64,000 nt of DNA from Bombilactobacillus bombi. GTDB lineage: Bacteria; Bacillota; Bacilli; Lactobacillales; Lactobacillaceae. The first letter of the stretch is position 1. Each line of letters starts with the position of its first letter. Position numbers and translations under genes: made by a program. The stretch is from NCBI RefSeq assembly GCF_964340835.1, contig NZ_OZ204251.1. The stretch is one strand, 5' to 3'. Shown here one piece after another: positions 1-8,348 of this stretch. The notes beneath the pieces were generated by a model. That model had not been told where the DNA came from. It was given only the letters and a program-made list of their open reading frames with translations, and searched no databases.

Positions 1-56
1 ATATACACTCCTTGCCCTAAATCATCTGCTGATCTAGAGATTAAATTTACTGACAT
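1..56 (-). CDS. Glycosyltransferase-like protein, N-terminus only (partial)
   Basis: The first 18 codons of a minus-strand gene run off the left edge of the window. They read MSVNLISRSADDLGQGVY. The S-A-D-x-x-x-GQGV pattern is what I remember from the N-termini of GT4-type diacylglycerol or teichoic acid glycosyltransferases of lactobacilli (LafB-like), but this rests on a very short stretch. There is no Shine-Dalgarno before the ATG. Instead a promoter lies so close that the A of the ATG falls at the expected +1, so the message may be leaderless. The gene follows murA directly, so a cell-envelope role would fit. Function is an inference; existence of the start is moderately supported. Confidence 0.45.
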   Translation of the reverse strand, partial: MSVNLISRSADDLGQGVY

Positions 57-62
57 TACAAA

Positions 63-91
63 ATGATACCACGAAATACTATGAGTTGCAA
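63..91 (-). promoter_or_regulatory. Promoter of the gene at the left edge, possibly giving a leaderless mRNA
   Basis: On the minus strand TTGCAA (86-91) and TATCAT (63-68) are separated by exactly 17 bp. Only six bases lie between the -10 box and the ATG at 56, so initiation at the usual distance would start on the ATG itself. It sits immediately after the murA stop codon. Confidence 0.45.
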
Positions 92-97
92 TTAACT

Positions 98-1366
98 TTA
101 AAATAATTCTGTGCCTGAATAACTGACTTCTGCTTGCAAATCATGTAATTTATCAATAATGCAATCATAACCACGCATAATATTTTCTGCTTGATTAATC
201 ACTGTTGTTCCTTGTGCCATTAAAGCAGCAATCATTAACGATGCACCGCCGCGAATTTCTTCCGCAGTAACTTGAGTGCCCATCAACTGTTCCGTCGGAT
301 CAATTACAATCTGTCCGTCAATTACTCGAATCTTCGCTCCCATTTTAATTAGTTCCGGGATATGACGAGTACGTTTGGGATAAATTGTATCAATAATCAA
401 ACTTTGCCGATCTGCCAACAACATCAAAGGTGTTAAGGGCTGCTGCAAGTCCGTAGCAAACCCTGGATAAGGGCTTGTTTTCACTTTAACGCCAGTTAAT
501 TGACTATTGGGATATACAAAAATACTATCTTCACGAATATCTAGATTAACACCCATTTCTTGTAATTTAGCTAAAAAAGCATCCAAATGTTCTGCAATAA
601 TATTTTTAACTAAAATCCCATCACCTACTGCAGCCGCTAAAGATAAATAAGTTCCTGCTTCGATGCGATCTGGGATAATAATATGTGAGTTAGTTGATTT
701 TAAATGTGGTACACCAACAATTCTAATAGTCTGAGTTCCCACACCCCGAATTTTGGCCCCCATATTATTCAAAAAGGTTGCCAAATCAATGATTTCGGGT
801 TCTTTGGCTGCATTTTCAATAATTGTAGTACCTTTGGCTCGAACAGCTGCCAAAATAATATTTATTGTTGCTCCTACGGATACCATATCTAAAAAGATGC
901 GTGCACCATGCAAACCATTTGGTGCTTCAATGACGATTGAATTATCATGCTGCTTTACTTGTGCACCTAAAGCTTTAAACCCTTTAATATGTTGATCAAT
1001 GGGGCGCGGTCCAATGTCATCCCCACCAGGAAAACCGACTACTGCCTTGCCAAAACGTCCTAATAACGAGCCCATAAAATAATAAGAGGCCCGTAAACTG
1101 GTTACTTTACCATGTGGAAGTGGCACCAACTTAATATTAGTAGGATCAATTGTTAAAACATGATCTTGAAAGCTGGACTTCACATTCATATCTGCCAGCA
1201 TATCCATTAAATTGTATACATCTTTAATCTGCGGCACAGAATCAAGCACGACGGGAGTATCCGACAAAATGGCCGCGGGGATAATCGCAACAGTACTGTT
1301 TTTCGCACCGCCGATCGTAACGGATCCAGAAAGTCTTTTTCCCCCGTGAATAACCATCTTTGCCAT
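98..1366 (-). CDS. murA: UDP-N-acetylglucosamine 1-carboxyvinyltransferase (MurA)
   Basis: The product (422 aa) transfers enolpyruvyl from PEP to UDP-GlcNAc, the first committed step of peptidoglycan precursor synthesis in the cytoplasm. The EPSP-synthase fold is covered end to end; K22-N23 and R121 of the family active site are present, as is the ATDLQ motif. The mobile loop reads PGGDDIGPRPID, so position 116, which is the catalytic Cys (Cys115) in E. coli MurA, is Asp. Asp at this site is known from naturally fosfomycin-insensitive MurA enzymes. Firmicutes often have two MurA paralogues and this may be either one. It follows pyrG by 74 bp in the rpoE-pyrG-murA order typical of lactobacilli. 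Confidence 0.96.
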   Translation of the reverse strand: MAKMVIHGGKRLSGSVTIGGAKNSTVAIIPAAILSDTPVVLDSVPQIKDVYNLMDMLADMNVKSSFQDHVLTIDPTNIKLVPLPHGKVTSLRASYYFMGSLLGRFGKAVVGFPGGDDIGPRPIDQHIKGFKALGAQVKQHDNSIVIEAPNGLHGARIFLDMVSVGATINIILAAVRAKGTTIIENAAKEPEIIDLATFLNNMGAKIRGVGTQTIRIVGVPHLKSTNSHIIIPDRIEAGTYLSLAAAVGDGILVKNIIAEHLDAFLAKLQEMGVNLDIREDSIFVYPNSQLTGVKVKTSPYPGFATDLQQPLTPLMLLADRQSLIIDTIYPKRTRHIPELIKMGAKIRVIDGQIVIDPTEQLMGTQVTAEEIRGGASLMIAALMAQGTTVINQAENIMRGYDCIIDKLHDLQAEVSYSGTELF

Positions 1367-1440
1367 ATTTTCTCTCAGCCCTTCTTAATTGCTATTACTC
1401 TTAAAATAATAATATAAAAACTAATAAAAGTACACTAAAA

Positions 1441-3054
1441 TCAGATATCACTAGCACTTAATCCACAAGCAGCACCAACAAACTTTTTATAAATCGGTTC
1501 GGGACGATCTGGACGTGATAAGAATTCAGGATGATACTGTACACCCACAAAAAACTTATTCTGAGGTAATTCTACTACTTCGACTAACCGATTATCTGGA
1601 GAAACTCCCGAAAATACTAATCCATGCTGTCCTAAAGTATCGCGGAATTCATTATTGAATTCGTAACGATGGCGATGACGCTCTTGAATTACACTTTGAT
1701 TATCGTAAGCATTACCAGCAACACTGCCAGCTTTTAATTTACATGGATAAGCACCTAAACGTAATGTACCGCCACGATTTTCAATATTCTTTTGATCTGC
1801 CATCAAATCAATAATCTTATGTTCAGCGTTGGGATTAACTTCTCCACTAATTGCATCACTAATACCAGCTACATCACGAGCAAATTCCACACAAGTCATT
1901 TGCATTCCTAGGCAAACACCTAAAAATGGCACGTCGTTTTCACGAGCATATTTGATAGTTTGAATCATGCCTTCTAAGCCACGAGTGCCAAAGCCACCAG
2001 GAACGATAATTCCGTCAATTCCTTGCATTTTAGCAGCTACATTATCAGCGGTAATATCTTCAGCGCTAATGCGTTTAACTTGCACATCAGTATCATAAGC
2101 GTAACCGGCATGCTTCAAAGCTTCATTGACAGATATATACGCATCTTTTAATTCAATGTATTTACCTACCAAAGCAATTGTCGTTTGATGTTTCAAATTT
2201 AAGACCCGTTGTTCCAGCCGCTTCCATTCTTTCATATCAGATGGTGGTGTCTGTAAATGCAGATAGTCACAAACAATTTGGTCCATACCCTGCTTTTGTA
2301 GATTTAGTGGAATTGAATATAACGTTGGTACATCTAAAGATTCAATTACTGCTTCAGGATCTACGTCACAAAATGAAGCAATTTTATTACGCATACTTTG
2401 AGAGATTGGCTTTTCCGTCCGGACAACTAAGATATTAGGCTGAATTCCCACTCCCCGTAATTCTTTCACACTATGTTGGGTTGGCTTAGTCTTCATTTCG
2501 CCTGCAGCTTTAAGATACGGAATCAAAGTTGTATGGATATAGATAACATTTTCCGTTCCCACTTCAGCTTTCATCTGCCGCAAAGCCTCTAAATATGGCA
2601 AAGATTCAATATCGCCAACAGTTCCACCAACTTCAGTAATAATGACATCAGAGTCAGTTGTTGTTGCAGCACGCATAATTTTTTCTTTAATCATATTAGT
2701 GATATGCGGAATTACCTGGACCGTTGCCCCATTGTATTCGCCTTTACGTTCTTTTTGAATAACTTCCGAATAAATTTTTCCAGTTGTCACATTAGAATAT
2801 TTATTAAGGTCAATATCAATAAATCTTTCGTAATGCCCTAAATCTAAATCGGTCTCTGTGCCATCGTTGGTTACAAAAACTTCACCATGTTGGTATGGGC
2901 TCATTGTTCCCGGATCAACATTGATATAAGGATCAAATTTCTGTAAAGTAACTTTTAAACCGCGGTTTTTCAATAAACGTCCCAAACAAGCGGCTACAAT
3001 ACCTTTACCTAAAGAAGAAACAACCCCACCGGTAACAAAAATATATTTGGTCAT
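1441..3054 (-). CDS. pyrG: CTP synthase
   Basis: The enzyme (537 aa from the chosen start) converts UTP to CTP using glutamine. The N-terminal synthetase domain starts TKYIFVTGGVVSSLGKG, and the C-terminal class I glutamine amidotransferase domain shows the nucleophile motif FLGVCLGMQ and the His-Pro-Glu triad part GVQYHPEF. Two ATGs compete: the first (3060) lies only 2 nt after AGGAG, whereas the second (3054) lies 8 nt after it and gives the usual MTKYIF start, so 3054 is preferred. The leader carries a terminator and a GGG start site that fit CTP-responsive attenuation as known for Gram-positive pyrG genes. Confidence 0.97.
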   Translation of the reverse strand: MTKYIFVTGGVVSSLGKGIVAACLGRLLKNRGLKVTLQKFDPYINVDPGTMSPYQHGEVFVTNDGTETDLDLGHYERFIDIDLNKYSNVTTGKIYSEVIQKERKGEYNGATVQVIPHITNMIKEKIMRAATTTDSDVIITEVGGTVGDIESLPYLEALRQMKAEVGTENVIYIHTTLIPYLKAAGEMKTKPTQHSVKELRGVGIQPNILVVRTEKPISQSMRNKIASFCDVDPEAVIESLDVPTLYSIPLNLQKQGMDQIVCDYLHLQTPPSDMKEWKRLEQRVLNLKHQTTIALVGKYIELKDAYISVNEALKHAGYAYDTDVQVKRISAEDITADNVAAKMQGIDGIIVPGGFGTRGLEGMIQTIKYARENDVPFLGVCLGMQMTCVEFARDVAGISDAISGEVNPNAEHKIIDLMADQKNIENRGGTLRLGAYPCKLKAGSVAGNAYDNQSVIQERHRHRYEFNNEFRDTLGQHGLVFSGVSPDNRLVEVVELPQNKFFVGVQYHPEFLSRPDRPEPIYKKFVGAACGLSASDI

Positions 3055-3112
3055 GCGCATATCTCCTTTTATTAGATTACTGGGTGGACTCGTAGGTCAG
3101 TTTGAATAAATT

Positions 3113-3152
3113 AAAAAAGGCCTCCATTCAACCAAGCATAGAATAGAGAGCC
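3113..3152 (-). terminator. pyrG leader attenuator hairpin
   Basis: In the pyrG leader GGCTCTCTATTC (3141-3152) can pair imperfectly with GAATGGAGGCC (3119-3129), followed by a run of six T (3113-3118). The pyrimidine-rich GCTCTCT in the 5' arm is the part that G residues added at the transcript 5' end could bind in the Bacillus subtilis and Lactococcus pyrG mechanism, which is known biology. Its operation here is inferred. Confidence 0.75.
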
Positions 3153-3172
3153 TACAAACGCACTATAAAGCG

Positions 3173-3211
3173 CCCAAATAACATTGTATAAAGATTTAGC
3201 AAAATCGTCAA
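3173..3211 (-). promoter_or_regulatory. pyrG promoter with GGG start site
   Basis: TTGACG (3206-3211) and TACAAT (3183-3188) are spaced by 17 bp. Seven bases further the transcript would begin with GGGCG (3175 onwards), matching the GGGC initiation sequence that permits reiterative G addition at low CTP in characterised pyrG genes. Confidence 0.75.
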
Positions 3212-3232
3212 ACATTTTTATCAAAGAACAGT

Positions 3233-3817
3233 TTATTTATCATCAATATCTTCATCATCGTCGTCATCATCAGAAAATTCACTCAAATCTCCTTCAATGC
3301 CGTCATCTAAATCATCATCATCGGGTAAAGTATTTTCTTCATCGTCAAAATCTAATTCTGCATTAGAAAACTTGGATAAATCAGGTATTTGATCATCGTC
3401 ATCACTGTCATCATCTAAAACATCTGTACTATCATCATCATAGTCGATGACATCATCGTCATCATCATCGTCATCTAGAAAGGCATTGACACGTTTAATT
3501 TGTGGGGTTTTAACATCTTCTGCATCTTCTGGATGATTAACCTCTTCATCCACGGAATCATAAGGATACCAAGTCCGTAGTCCCCAAACATTCTCACCTA
3601 AGGAAATAAAACCACCATCGCCATTTAGATCTGTATAAAATTGCGGCAAGCGTTCACGAATCTCATGATCACTCTTATCTAGGTATTGTTGAATATCATT
3701 TACAATATCAGCAAAAGTCATTGCTTCGCCTTTTTGTTCCAAAATAGCCCGTGCTACCTCAATCATTGATAAATCACTTTTATTTTCACCGTCGAATTGC
3801 TTGAGTTCTAAAGCCAA
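3233..3817 (-). CDS. rpoE: RNA polymerase delta subunit
   Basis: This is the delta subunit of RNA polymerase (194 aa), which improves transcription specificity and enzyme recycling in Firmicutes. The N-terminal HARE-HTH domain (about residues 15-90) carries the typical IEVARAILEQKGEAMTF and LPQFYTDLNGDGGFISLG stretches and ends in the WGLRTWYPYD signature. The C-terminal half is a disordered tail made almost entirely of Asp and Glu. The start codon is TTG, 11 nt after AAAGGA; no ATG lies nearby upstream or downstream in a position that would keep the conserved domain. It lies directly upstream of the pyrG promoter. Confidence 0.95.
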   Translation of the reverse strand: MALELKQFDGENKSDLSMIEVARAILEQKGEAMTFADIVNDIQQYLDKSDHEIRERLPQFYTDLNGDGGFISLGENVWGLRTWYPYDSVDEEVNHPEDAEDVKTPQIKRVNAFLDDDDDDDDVIDYDDDSTDVLDDDSDDDDQIPDLSKFSNAELDFDDEENTLPDDDDLDDGIEGDLSEFSDDDDDDEDIDDK

Positions 3818-3864
3818 CTACGTCCACGTCCTTTCAACAGTCTGTCTTTAATATTAACGATTTA

Positions 3865-4299
3865 TCACTTAAAAATCAATCTTAACTTATAATCTGCCAC
3901 TAAATTATTTTGGCTGCTTAAAGAATAATCTAATTCAATTTTACCAGAAATTGGGGCTTGAGAAATTAAAAGCCGCATTTTATGAGTATGTGTAACTAAC
4001 GATAAATTGCCATAAGCTGTAGGATAATCAATAAGCTGATCTTTTTGACGATTAAAAACTAATTTGGTAGGTACTTGCGCATCAACTGAACGCTTGATTG
4101 TCAATAAATTATCCTCTGAAACTTTAAAAAGCACTTTAATTTTTTGATGAGAATTAGATTCTTGATAACGTAAATATAATTGCGAACCAATCTTAACTGC
4201 TTGCCCAACCTCTGTAATCGCATAATTATCTGTATGACCATCTTGAGTTGTTTGAATGGCTAACTGTATTTGGACATTTTGAGTTTGCCGCTGCGTCAT
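3865..4299 (-). CDS. DUF1934 family protein (YwiB-like beta-barrel)
   Basis: The 144-aa product resembles the DUF1934/YwiB family of small calycin-like beta-barrels, whose function is not established. The sequence alternates short beta strands (for example VQIQLAIQTTQDG, KLVFNRQ, MRLLISQAPISGKIELDYSL) and has no signal peptide or membrane segment. An upstream in-frame ATG at 4329 exists, but the predicted transcription start falls next to it, whereas AGAAGGTG lies 7 nt before the ATG at 4299, so 4299 is chosen; the resulting length matches the family. It is divergent from lipL. Confidence 0.8.
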   Translation of the reverse strand: MTQRQTQNVQIQLAIQTTQDGHTDNYAITEVGQAVKIGSQLYLRYQESNSHQKIKVLFKVSEDNLLTIKRSVDAQVPTKLVFNRQKDQLIDYPTAYGNLSLVTHTHKMRLLISQAPISGKIELDYSLSSQNNLVADYKLRLIFK

Positions 4300-4337
4300 G
4301 GTTTCACCTTCTACATTAATTATAAACATTCTCTCTT

Positions 4338-4367
4338 ATTATAACTATTAAAAATTAACAATGCCAA
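4338..4367 (-). promoter_or_regulatory. Promoter of the DUF1934 gene
   Basis: TTGGCA (4362-4367) and TATAAT (4338-4343) on the minus strand are 18 bp apart. Initiation near 4330 leaves a 30-nt leader ahead of the ATG at 4299 and excludes the upstream ATG as a good start. Confidence 0.6.
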
Positions 4368-4464
4368 ATAAACACTGAATTTTTTGGATATCTGCCAGTA
4401 TCTAATTGTAATTATGCATAATTTTAATTAAACTAAAAATAGATTAGTGAAATGAGGATAAGAT

Positions 4465-5280
4465 ATGACAAAAAAAGCTTGGATTTATGATTATAATTAT
4501 CAAAATCAAATAGAATTAGCAAACATCTTCCCGGAAACTAATTATTTATTACAGTTATGCAGTAACAAGCAGCAACCCATTTTACATTTTTGGCAGACAT
4601 TGCCAACAGTTATTTTAGGACTGCAAGACAAACACTTAGCTGATTTACCAGCAGGTATTAGTTTATTGCATGATTTTCACTATCATGCCTTTATTCGTAA
4701 TTCAGGTGGATTGGCCGTTATTAGCGAACCAGGAATTTTAAATATCAGTTTTTTTATTCCCCAAAAAACATCTCTCACCATTGATCAAGCTTACCAACAA
4801 GCGTTTGATTATTTACAAGCAGCTTTTGGTGAACTTAATTTTGAACATTATCAAGTAGAACATTCTTATTGTCCAGGAGATTATGATATTGTTGTTCAGG
4901 GACAAAAAATTGGCGGGATTGCGCAAAGACGCCAACATGAAGCTGTCGTTGTAATGATTTATTTATCCGTTAACGGCAATCAACCAGCCCGTGGTCAATT
5001 ATTACAACAATTTTATCAAGCGGCTAATACAACTCATAATGATACCTACCCTCTAATTTGGCCCGAAACTATGGCCAATATTCAGGATTTTTTATCAACA
5101 CCAATTACCGTTAATGATTGTAAAAAACGACTACTGGCAGCTTATAAAGCTACACCAGTAGATTTACAAGTATTAACACCACAACTACTTAAACAACAGC
5201 CTGACTTTCAAACTATCATAAATAAAGAACATGCCAAACAACAACGTCTAAATAAGGTTATTTTGGAGGAAAATAATTAA
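4465..5280 (+). CDS. lipL: Lipoyl/octanoyl transferase of the LipL type
   Basis: The product (271 aa) belongs to the biotin/lipoyl protein ligase fold. The sequence HSYCPGDYDIVVQGQKIGGIAQRR is closest to LipL, the amidotransferase that moves octanoyl or lipoyl groups from GcvH to E2 subunits through an acyl-Cys intermediate; Cys136 would be that residue and Lys148 the conserved lysine. The N-terminal RNSGGLAV loop is also typical. LplA-type ligase activity cannot be excluded by eye. GAGGATAAGAT precedes the ATG. The stop codon overlaps the next start (TAATG), so the HD phosphohydrolase is probably translated with it. Confidence 0.8.
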   Translation: MTKKAWIYDYNYQNQIELANIFPETNYLLQLCSNKQQPILHFWQTLPTVILGLQDKHLADLPAGISLLHDFHYHAFIRNSGGLAVISEPGILNISFFIPQKTSLTIDQAYQQAFDYLQAAFGELNFEHYQVEHSYCPGDYDIVVQGQKIGGIAQRRQHEAVVVMIYLSVNGNQPARGQLLQQFYQAANTTHNDTYPLIWPETMANIQDFLSTPITVNDCKKRLLAAYKATPVDLQVLTPQLLKQQPDFQTIINKEHAKQQRLNKVILEENN

Positions 5281-6614
5281 TGGAAAATGACCTTTTAGCA
5301 CGTGAAAAAGTTTTTCGCGACCCGGTTCACAACTATATTCACGTTCAACACCAAGTTATTTTAGATTTAATTAATACACCAGAGTTTCAGCGCTTACGCA
5401 GAATTAAGCAGCTAGGAACCACTTCTTTTACCTTTCATGGTGCAGAACATTCACGCTTTAGCCATTGTTTAGGAGTATATGAAGTAACTCGCCGGATTTG
5501 TAATACTTTTGAGCATAATTATCCGACAAAACATGCAGGAGATGGTCTTTGGAACGACGAAGAACGTCTGGTAGCATTATGTGCAGCCTTATTACATGAT
5601 ATTGGTCATGGTCCTTATTCACATACTTTTGAACATATTTTTAAGACAGATCATGAAGCTTGGACTCGTAAAATTATTACAGATTCTAGTACCCAAGTTA
5701 ATCAAATTTTACGTCAAGTTAGTCTTGATTTTCCGGATAAAGTGGCCAGTGTTATTGCTAAAACCTATCCTAATATGCAAGTTGTGCAAATGATTTCCAG
5801 CCAAATTGATGCTGACCGGATGGATTATTTGTTGCGGGATGCTTATTATACTGGCACTCAATATGGTATGTTTGACTTAACACGTATCATGCGCGTTATT
5901 CGACCTTACGCCGGTGGTATTGCCTTTAATATTGATGGTATGCATGCGGTTGAGGATTATATTGTGTCTAGATTTCAAATGTATCAGCAGGTTTATTTTC
6001 ATCCCGTATCACGCGGAATGGAAGTGGTTTTAATGCAATTATTGCATCGGGCCAAATTTTTATACGAACGCGGAGATATGGATAGCTTTGAAATGCCTAG
6101 TCTGCTGATTCCTTTTTTTGAGAACCAAATTACAGTTAGTGATTATGTACGCTTAGATGATGATGTCTTAAATACTTACTTTAATATTTGGCGTGATCAT
6201 CCGGATACGATCTTACGTGATTTAGTTCATCGTTTTTTGGATCGCCGGCCCTTCAAATCTATTACCTTTGCACCCGCACAACAAGTTGAAATTAAGCAAC
6301 TACAAGCATTAATACAAAATTCCGGTTTTGATCAAAACTTTTATACTGCAATTAATAATAGTTTTGATTTGCCCTATGACTTATATCGACCATCATCTAA
6401 AGAACCCAAAACCCAGATTGAATTACAACAACCGGATGGCACTTTGCAAGAGTTATCAACTATTAGTCCACTAGTAAAAGCTTTGAGTGGACGAGAAAGT
6501 GGTGATCACCGCTTTTATTTTCCAAAAGAAATGTTAGCCAATCCCGAAAGCAGTACTTTTGCACCTTATTTACAAGAATTTCAAGCACAAATTATTAATG
6601 GTGCTTTAAAATAA
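5280..6614 (+). CDS. HD-domain phosphohydrolase (YwfO / dNTPase-like)
   Basis: This 444-aa protein is a member of the SAMHD1-like HD superfamily found in Firmicutes as YwfO or the Enterococcus EF1143 type, some of which are dNTP triphosphohydrolases. The metal site is visible: His62 in RFSHCLG, His106-Asp107 in CAALLHDIGHGPYSH, and the later Asp in QIDADRMDYLLRDAYYTG. The N-terminus FRDPVHNYIHV is characteristic. The start overlaps the lipL stop by one base and is preceded by GGAGGAAAATAATT. The substrate in this organism is not shown by the sequence. Confidence 0.88.
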   Translation: MENDLLAREKVFRDPVHNYIHVQHQVILDLINTPEFQRLRRIKQLGTTSFTFHGAEHSRFSHCLGVYEVTRRICNTFEHNYPTKHAGDGLWNDEERLVALCAALLHDIGHGPYSHTFEHIFKTDHEAWTRKIITDSSTQVNQILRQVSLDFPDKVASVIAKTYPNMQVVQMISSQIDADRMDYLLRDAYYTGTQYGMFDLTRIMRVIRPYAGGIAFNIDGMHAVEDYIVSRFQMYQQVYFHPVSRGMEVVLMQLLHRAKFLYERGDMDSFEMPSLLIPFFENQITVSDYVRLDDDVLNTYFNIWRDHPDTILRDLVHRFLDRRPFKSITFAPAQQVEIKQLQALIQNSGFDQNFYTAINNSFDLPYDLYRPSSKEPKTQIELQQPDGTLQELSTISPLVKALSGRESGDHRFYFPKEMLANPESSTFAPYLQEFQAQIINGALK

Positions 6615-6636
6615 TAATTACAAAAGGAGTTTTATC

Positions 6637-7017
6637 ATGTTAAAAGAATTCAAAGAATTTATTTCTCGAGGCAATGTCATTGACTTGGCTGTTGGTGTTA
6701 TTATTGGGGGTGCTTTTAATAAAATTGTCAGCGCCCTTACTAAATATATTTTAAATCCCTTTATTGGCTTATTCTTAGGCCATATTAATTTATCATCTTT
6801 AACAATTGGTATGTTTAAAATTGGTGATTTCTTAAATGCAGTAATTGAGTTTTTAATTATTTCCTTTATCGTTTTTCTGATTGTTAAAGCTATTAATAAA
6901 CTACACCATCCCCAAAATGAAGCACCTGCACAACCCAGTCCTGAACAAATGTCTGAACAATACTTAGAAGAAATTCGTGATTTGCTCAAGCAAAATCAAA
7001 ATAGCTCACAAAAATAA
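6637..7017 (+). CDS. mscL: Large-conductance mechanosensitive channel
   Basis: The 126-aa product is the pressure-relief channel MscL that opens on hypo-osmotic shock. TM1 is GNVIDLAVGVIIGGAFNKIVSAL and TM2 is AVIEFLIISFIVFLIVKAINKL, separated by a short loop and followed by a cytoplasmic helix (EEIRDLLKQ) with a Pro-rich linker. Length is normal for the family, which assembles as a pentamer in the cytoplasmic membrane. AAAGGAG lies in front of the ATG. It is 22 bp downstream of the HD gene and may share its transcript. Confidence 0.96.
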   Translation: MLKEFKEFISRGNVIDLAVGVIIGGAFNKIVSALTKYILNPFIGLFLGHINLSSLTIGMFKIGDFLNAVIEFLIISFIVFLIVKAINKLHHPQNEAPAQPSPEQMSEQYLEEIRDLLKQNQNSSQK

Positions 7018-7096
7018 AATAATAAGTATAATAGAATTAACTTTAACAGTTCTGAAGTACAAAATAATCTATGTATTATTTTAGAAAGGAAACATT

Positions 7097-8266
7097 ATGA
7101 CAAAATCATGGTTTGATTTAATACCCACATCTGCAATGATTAAGTGGCGGCGTTATTTACATCAAAATCCTGAGCTTTCATTTCACGAAGAAAAAACTAG
7201 CCATTATTTAATTCACCAATTAAAATCTTTTGGCGATATTAAAATTGAGCAACCCACGCCTACAAGTGTCTTAGGTACTATTACTGGTAAAAGTGCTGGC
7301 AAAAAAATTTTACTCCGGGCTGATATCGATGCACTTCCAGTCCAAGAAGAAACAAAATTAGAATTTGCTTCCCAAACACCTTCAGTAATGCATGCTTGTG
7401 GCCATGATACTCATATGGCAATCTTACTAGCAACTGCAAAAGTCTTAGTCCAATTACGAAATCAATTTTCCGGTTCCGTACAGGTTTTATTTCAGCACGC
7501 TGAAGAAACACCGCCAGGTGGTGCCCAAGAAATTGTTCAAAGTGGTTATTTAAAAAATATCGATGCTATTATTGGACTGCACATTATTCCATTTTTACCA
7601 ACCGGCAGTATTAATGTCGTTTTAGGTGGACCAGTTTCCACAGCATCAGACGTTATGAAATTAACAATTCAAGGCAAAGGTGGTCATGGATCGATGCCTC
7701 AAAATAGCATTGATCCAATTATTGTTGGCAACGAAATTATTAACCAAATTCAAACTGTAGTTTCACGTTTGACAGCGCCAGATGAATTAAACGTTGTTAA
7801 CATTGGAGAATTTAAGTCTGGAAGTGCTCCGAATGTAATAGCTGATACAGCTTATTTGAGTGCCTCGATTCGCTCTGTTAATCAAACCACTCGTCAGATT
7901 ATAGCTCAAAAAATTAAGGCGATTGTCCAAAATACCTGTCAAACATATGGTGCCACTCCAGAGTTAGACTATCAATTCTACTATGATGCCGTTATTAACG
8001 ATTCTTCCTTAAGTAAGTTAGTTTATCAAAGTGCCCAACAAGTTCTCGGACCACAACTAGTTACCACCGATGGCAAAACATCAGCTAGTGAAGATTTTTC
8101 GGCTTATGGTAAATTAGCGCCTCTTTGTTACTTTATTTTGGGAGGCGGTTTGGCAGCAGAAGGTTACAAATACGCTAATCATAGTCCTCAATTTATAATT
8201 GATGAAAAGGCATTAATTAATGGCGTTAAAACCGATATCGCAACCGTTTTAAATTTTCTGCAATAA
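7097..8266 (+). CDS. M20 family metallopeptidase / N-acyl-amino acid amidohydrolase
   Basis: The product (389 aa) is an M20D-type amidohydrolase of the hippurate hydrolase / N-acetyldiaminopimelate deacetylase group. Metal ligands are recognisable: Cys101 and His103 in HACGHDTHMAIL, Glu136-Glu137 in QHAEETPPGG, the His in IIGLHIIP, and a C-terminal His in NHSPQF. A small lid or dimerisation domain (about 180-290, with GKGGHGSMP) is inserted as usual. AGAAAGGAAACATT precedes the ATG. The substrate is not determined; the sequence alone does not separate peptide deacetylases from IAA-amino acid hydrolase-like enzymes. Confidence 0.88.
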   Translation: MTKSWFDLIPTSAMIKWRRYLHQNPELSFHEEKTSHYLIHQLKSFGDIKIEQPTPTSVLGTITGKSAGKKILLRADIDALPVQEETKLEFASQTPSVMHACGHDTHMAILLATAKVLVQLRNQFSGSVQVLFQHAEETPPGGAQEIVQSGYLKNIDAIIGLHIIPFLPTGSINVVLGGPVSTASDVMKLTIQGKGGHGSMPQNSIDPIIVGNEIINQIQTVVSRLTAPDELNVVNIGEFKSGSAPNVIADTAYLSASIRSVNQTTRQIIAQKIKAIVQNTCQTYGATPELDYQFYYDAVINDSSLSKLVYQSAQQVLGPQLVTTDGKTSASEDFSAYGKLAPLCYFILGGGLAAEGYKYANHSPQFIIDEKALINGVKTDIATVLNFLQ

Positions 8267-8281
8267 TTACTTTCTATCTTA

Positions 8282-8328
8282 AAAAATCCAGAGTTGCTAG
8301 CTAGAATAACTAGTAACTCTGGATTTTT
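8282..8328. terminator. Bidirectional terminator between the M20 gene and prs
   Basis: A 14-bp stem (AAAATCCAGAGTT at 8283-8295 against AACTCTGGATTTT at 8315-8327) has A residues on the left and T residues on the right. It sits between the convergent M20 gene and prs and can serve both. Confidence 0.85.
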
Positions 8329-8348
8329 AGTTGGTAAAAGTTGTTTTA

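Noticed and set aside
3240..3480. Short GAT/GAC-type tandem repeats in rpoE as a microsatellite or CRISPR-like array
   Set aside because: They encode the Asp/Glu tail that is normal for the delta subunit, without regular repeat length.
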